Source: Eucalyptus grandis (lineage: Eukaryota; Streptophyta; Magnoliopsida; Myrtales; Myrtaceae). Taken from it: 64,000 nt of DNA. The notes beneath the pieces were generated by a model. The model saw only the letters and a list, made by a program, of their open reading frames with translations, searched no databases and was not told the origin of the DNA. Shown here piece by piece: positions 60,500-64,000 of the stretch. Every line of letters begins with the position of its first letter. Position 1 is the stretch's first letter. A program made the translations under genes and the position numbers. The DNA lies in the NCBI RefSeq assembly GCF_016545825.1, contig NC_052613.1:44870112-44934111 (forward strand). The letters run 5' to 3'.

Positions 60500-60756
60500 A
60501 ATGTAAAAAAGATTAAAAAATTAATAAAATAATTCGAAAAAATAAAATATTATTAAAAAATTTGTTCTTTGGTGTCAACCGGCGGCCACGTCGATGCCGG
60601 CCGGCCAATTTTGGTTGGACAGATTAAACTTGCATGATTATAAAAGGTTTATGACTTAATTAGTAAAAAAAAAAGTTTATGATTGAATTTGTATAATTGC
60701 AAAAGGTTTAAGACTTTTTTGATAATTATTTTCTGGGTCAATTATAATGAGTTGCA

Positions 60757-61200
60757 AGTGGCAAAGGAGAAGACCTTGCTCCCCTCTCCTGTCTCTGCAA
60801 CAAGTAAATGGTATCTTAGATAAAAACTCACATATATTTTCGACATTTTTCCTTTTCTTTTCTAAAGAGTTATTAGGTTTGATATGAGATCCCTCATTAA
60901 ACTCCTCTATTTTCTATTCAAACTAGCTACTCAATTAGTGGTTTGTGGGAGCTTGTCCATATGCATTGTTTTTAATCGTTACGAACACTAACAATCCAGT
61001 CATTGATATGTGAAAAGAGATGAGACTTAATTAATAGTGATACATATAATTTTCTAGAGGAATATCATATTAGGGTTTATCAGGAGATGGAAAAGACCTT
61101 GCGATATCCCGAGCGTGTTAAACATAATAGAATAATAATGATTTTTTAGAGTGCATTAAGGAAAGTTATATTTGAAATAAGTTGATTTGAATAATATAAA
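60757..61200. repeat. Repeat A, copy right of the nested stack
   Basis: Continues from the 130 bp shared with 53943-54072 to the full length of the copy at 45542-46060. Its right part is cut by the Gypsy LTR starting at 61209. Confidence 0.75.
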
Positions 61201-61208
61201 AAAGTATT

Positions 61209-63162
61209 TGTTAACACCTAATTTGTATTTTCAAGCATATATATATATATATATATATATAAATTGAAAAAAAAATTATTATTGTTAAAAAAAATCGTTT
61301 AAAAAAAAAAAGAGAAGGCCCGCCCCCTCTTCCTTTTCCTTTCCCGCGTGGGCCTAGGCCCAGCCCCTCTCTTTTCCTTTTTCTTTTTTCTTTTCCCCTC
61401 GTGTGGCCCAGCCCCCTTCTTCCCTTTGGCCCGACTCGGCCCACGCCTCTGTCCTCTCCCTCAGCCGTCTCCTGCACAGGGAACTGGCGAAGGCGAAAAG
61501 GAGAGCCGATAGCAAGACCACGTGGGGGCCAACGCAATCCGCAGGCAAGTAGGTTGGCAGAGAGCTGGTTGGTCGAACGAAACCCGCATGCGACTTGCAG
61601 CAAGAGGAAGGCAGAATAAAAGCAAAGCGAGAGCGCACATAAACAAAAAACAAGGAGAAAACCAAGAGGGTGAGAAGCTCGAATCTGGCGGAGAGAGCCG
61701 GCAAACCGAGAGAGTGATACGAGCAACCGAGAGCAGCTTAGTCATGCACGGGCTTGTCCGAAGACCTTCCTGGCGACGTCCTCAAGCTAACTAGGTAGGT
61801 TCGGCTCCCTCCTTGCTCCATTTCAAGCACACTAGGCTAGAGCTCGCGGCTGTCTGGCTCGCGCAAGCTCCGGCCCTTGTCACTCTTGCGTTTCGTTCCC
61901 ATGTTCCTTGTATGTTGTGTTCGAGACCCCCAATGCACGTTCGAGGCTCGGTTGAGCCGAAAACCTTTAAATTTGGTAGTGCACCCCAACTGTTCGACAA
62001 AATGCCTCAGAGAGATCCAGAAAGTCAGTTCGTGTTTTAGCTTAGAATCGATCCGTGCTTGCATACGTAGCTGCTGAATTATGTTTTTTGTTCGCGTGGT
62101 GACTGTGTTTTGGCGTGGTCTTTGCGAAATAATCATGTGTCATCGGGAGAGTGAGGGTTTTCTTTATTCCGGTGAACGGATTATCGGTCATCGGAAAAGG
62201 TAGCCGGCGGTGGTCGCCGTCGGACGAGCGGCATGACCAACGAGCGATGGTCCAAGCACCGGTGAACTTTTGCTAGAGATTACGTTCGTTGGCACTGGTT
62301 CGGTGGAGGAAATCGTCGGACGGAAGGGGTTGCATGAAAACCAGAAGAAGAAGACTAGAAATAAAAAAAGATTAAAAGAAAATGAAGAAAAAGAGAAACG
62401 CAAAAAAGGATAAAAAAGAATAAATAAGAAAAAGCAAAAAAAAAATATAGAAATAGAAAATGGGTTGTCGGCCCGATCAGCCGGTTCGCACAGGCCGTTC
62501 TCAACCGGGTCGAGACCTAGTCGGGTCACACCGGACCAGACCCAGTTTGCCCAAAAAAAATTCGAAAAAAATAATTTTTTAAAGAAAATTCGAAAAATCC
62601 AAAATTTCTAGGGTTTGATTGGGAACTGCTACATCTTGCCTTCTTAGTGTAAGTATGCCTTTATTTTCTCGTATTTTGATTATATCGCATGTTTAATTTG
62701 CATATTTAAATATGTTTAATTGCATGTGCTAAAGTTTATTGCAATTAGGGTATTGGTAACTATGATTATTACTTTAATGATTGCGCACCCGTATGATCAC
62801 CTCACATGTTAGTAGATAGATATAAAATCAATCCAAACTGCCTAACAAAAAAAATATTTTTTTTTGCCAAAATGAACAAGATTAGGTACCAAAATGACAC
62901 TAATTGGTCAATTAGTGTAATCAAGTCCCCAACCCTAGATTCTCTGGTTGGGTAGGAAGTGTGGCATACTCTCGTGCCTCACTTGGTTTCTAGCTGACCC
63001 CAATAGGCTAGTGGTGACTCCTTATTACAAAATTCTTTAGAATACCCCAATGTCATGCGAGATATGAGCTTGGGAGAGCCCACGCCTAATCATGGGCCTT
63101 AGGCCCGTCATTTAGGTAGTACCCCTAAACCTATTCCCTCCCCTCGAGGGTAGGTCGCGACA
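61209..63162 (+). mobile_element. 5' LTR of a Gypsy element (about 1954 bp)
   Basis: Starts TGTTAACACC and ends GGTCGCGACA, with TG...CA termini. It is followed by a primer-binding-site-like TTGGCGACTCCGTTGG at 63165. An AT microsatellite lies near its start. Most of the GC-rich ORFs at 61300-62000 lie in this LTR and are not genes. The 3' LTR lies beyond the window. Confidence 0.8.
61237..61260. repeat. AT microsatellite
   Basis: Twelve AT units in the first 55 bases of the Gypsy LTR. Confidence 0.9.
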
Positions 63163-64000
63163 GCTTGGCGACTCCGTTGGAGATTGGTTTTAAACCTTAG
63201 AGAACTTAGGCCAAAATTGATATTGTTCAAAAATATTTTTGTTTGGCAGCGAGGATTCTAGGTACGCCCCTAGCATTAAATGTGTTAAATGTTTTTGCAT
63301 AATGGGGGTATAATGGGAAGTGTTTGCTCACCTTTGTCTTGCAGGGAGGTGTATGAATGTATGGTTTATTTTTTATGTACGGAGTGTTGTTTGCCTATAA
63401 ATTGTTGTTGTGCATATATCCTTTGCATTGCACTACACCTTAGCACGCATAACCTGTCGCTAGACCTGGGCGCATAGGATCACTTAGGATGGTGTTGAGG
63501 TGGATACCACTCCGACTACAAGCATGTAGTACGAGTTACCCATCTCAACCCCGAAATTTCTTTCTTGATGTCAGAGGTCCCCACCCTAGTCTGTGAGTAT
63601 GCGACACGGGTCAGTTCTTTGATGAAGCCGGAGTTATGGGTAACACGACGTAGCTGCGAGCTTGTTGGTTTCAGTCCTGTGATCCCATGTCTCCATTTTG
63701 GGCTGTCTAGAGTAGAAATTGAATCACTTTTCATGTGCATGTCTATGGCCTTGACATCGCTGCTTAATGAGTAGGGTAAGTTTTTTTTTTTTTTTTAAAT
63801 TCTTTTCTTCGCAATTTACTTATTCGCTTTCCTTTTGGTTGGTCCACGACAGATTAGGTTGATCATACGATGGGGGTACCCGACCTTTACATCATCTCCA
63901 TACCGAAAGTCGAGCTTCGCGAGTGGTGGGATAGATTGGATCCAACTGGCCGTGATTGGGTGTGATCATATGTTGGAGGTTTACTTCCCCTATTGGAGAT
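63163..64000 (+). mobile_element. Gypsy internal region: primer site, leader and gag start (partial)
   Basis: The primer-binding site lies at about 63165. A leader of about 0.7 kb follows. At about 63874-63960 the sequence reads VPDLYIISIPKVELREWWDR then LDPTGRDWV and a TGA. The KxELxxWW pattern is typical of the N-terminal part of gag in Tat/Ogre-type Gypsy elements; that lineage call is inference. The in-frame TGA shows a decayed copy. It runs off the window. Confidence 0.65.

Larger units (their letters stand above)
54073..60746. mobile_element. Inverted-end element, split by a hAT insertion
   Basis: The left arm (54073-54450) and right arm (60250-60746) are inverted copies. Both contain 'ggccaaaattgg'/'ggccaattttgg', a Gly/Ala-rich GC core and the '(a)taatattttatttttcgaa' block. 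Without the hAT insertion (54653-60241) the element is about 1.1 kb. It carries a lipid-transfer-protein fragment. Related ends occur at 20850-21320. A Mutator-type origin is likely from the long inverted arms, but no 9-bp duplication was found. Confidence 0.65.

Noticed and set aside
53943..60886. 130-bp direct repeats as a giant target-site duplication of the nested stack
   Set aside because: Far too long and too diverged for a transposition duplication. They are copies of repeat A, also present at 45.5 kb.
61211..61794. ORFs of 90-171 codons on both strands
   Set aside because: They are part of the Gypsy LTR, with shadow ORFs in several frames.

Overview
The window is nuclear DNA from a flowering plant. 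It has short exons with GT...AG introns, AT-rich intergenic DNA, long-LTR Ty3/Gypsy retrotransposons, many MITE-like elements and SINEs. The gene families present are an LRR-VIII receptor kinase, seipin, ACC-oxidase-like dioxygenases and a GPI-anchored lipid-transfer-protein piece. The recurring small elements with AT-rich inverted ends and a GC-rich core recall Myrtaceae (Eucalyptus-type) genomes, but that placement is an impression and was not tested. No prokaryotic features were seen.

Layout. 1-2.5 kb is a tandem array with a unit of about 0.58 kb. 2.8-3.7 kb holds a decayed coiled-coil gene on the plus strand. 5.8-8.5 kb holds an unidentified decayed gene on the minus strand, with a perfect G-box palindrome 0.4 kb upstream of its probable start. 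9-14 kb is repeats and intergenic DNA. 14.8-16.1 kb is a frameshifted seipin copy on the minus strand. 17.5-28.1 kb is one large minus-strand LRR-VIII receptor-kinase gene. It can be rebuilt as 23 exons and about 1008 residues, with two lesions near the malectin domain. A 3.5 kb solo LTR with a perfect 5-bp target duplication sits about 0.5 kb upstream of its start codon. 32-45.5 kb is a field of SINEs, MITEs, a hAT-like element and duplicated intergenic blocks. 46.2-48.2 kb and 49.5-51.4 kb are two minus-strand, three-exon dioxygenase pseudogenes from a local duplication. 53.9-61.2 kb is a nested transposon stack: an inverted-end element carrying a lipid-transfer-protein fragment is split by a 5.6 kb hAT-type element with a perfect 8-bp target duplication, and that element itself contains an inverted Gypsy LTR. 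61.2-64 kb is the 5' LTR and leader/gag start of a Gypsy element of the same family, running off the window.

Taken together, the window has one near-complete gene (the receptor kinase, probably damaged or misread at two points), several pseudogenes and much transposon DNA. I found no new multi-gene system. The most informative features are the nested insertions dated by their target duplications, the gene fragments inside transposons, and the repeated CAG-to-TAG decay in one dioxygenase copy.
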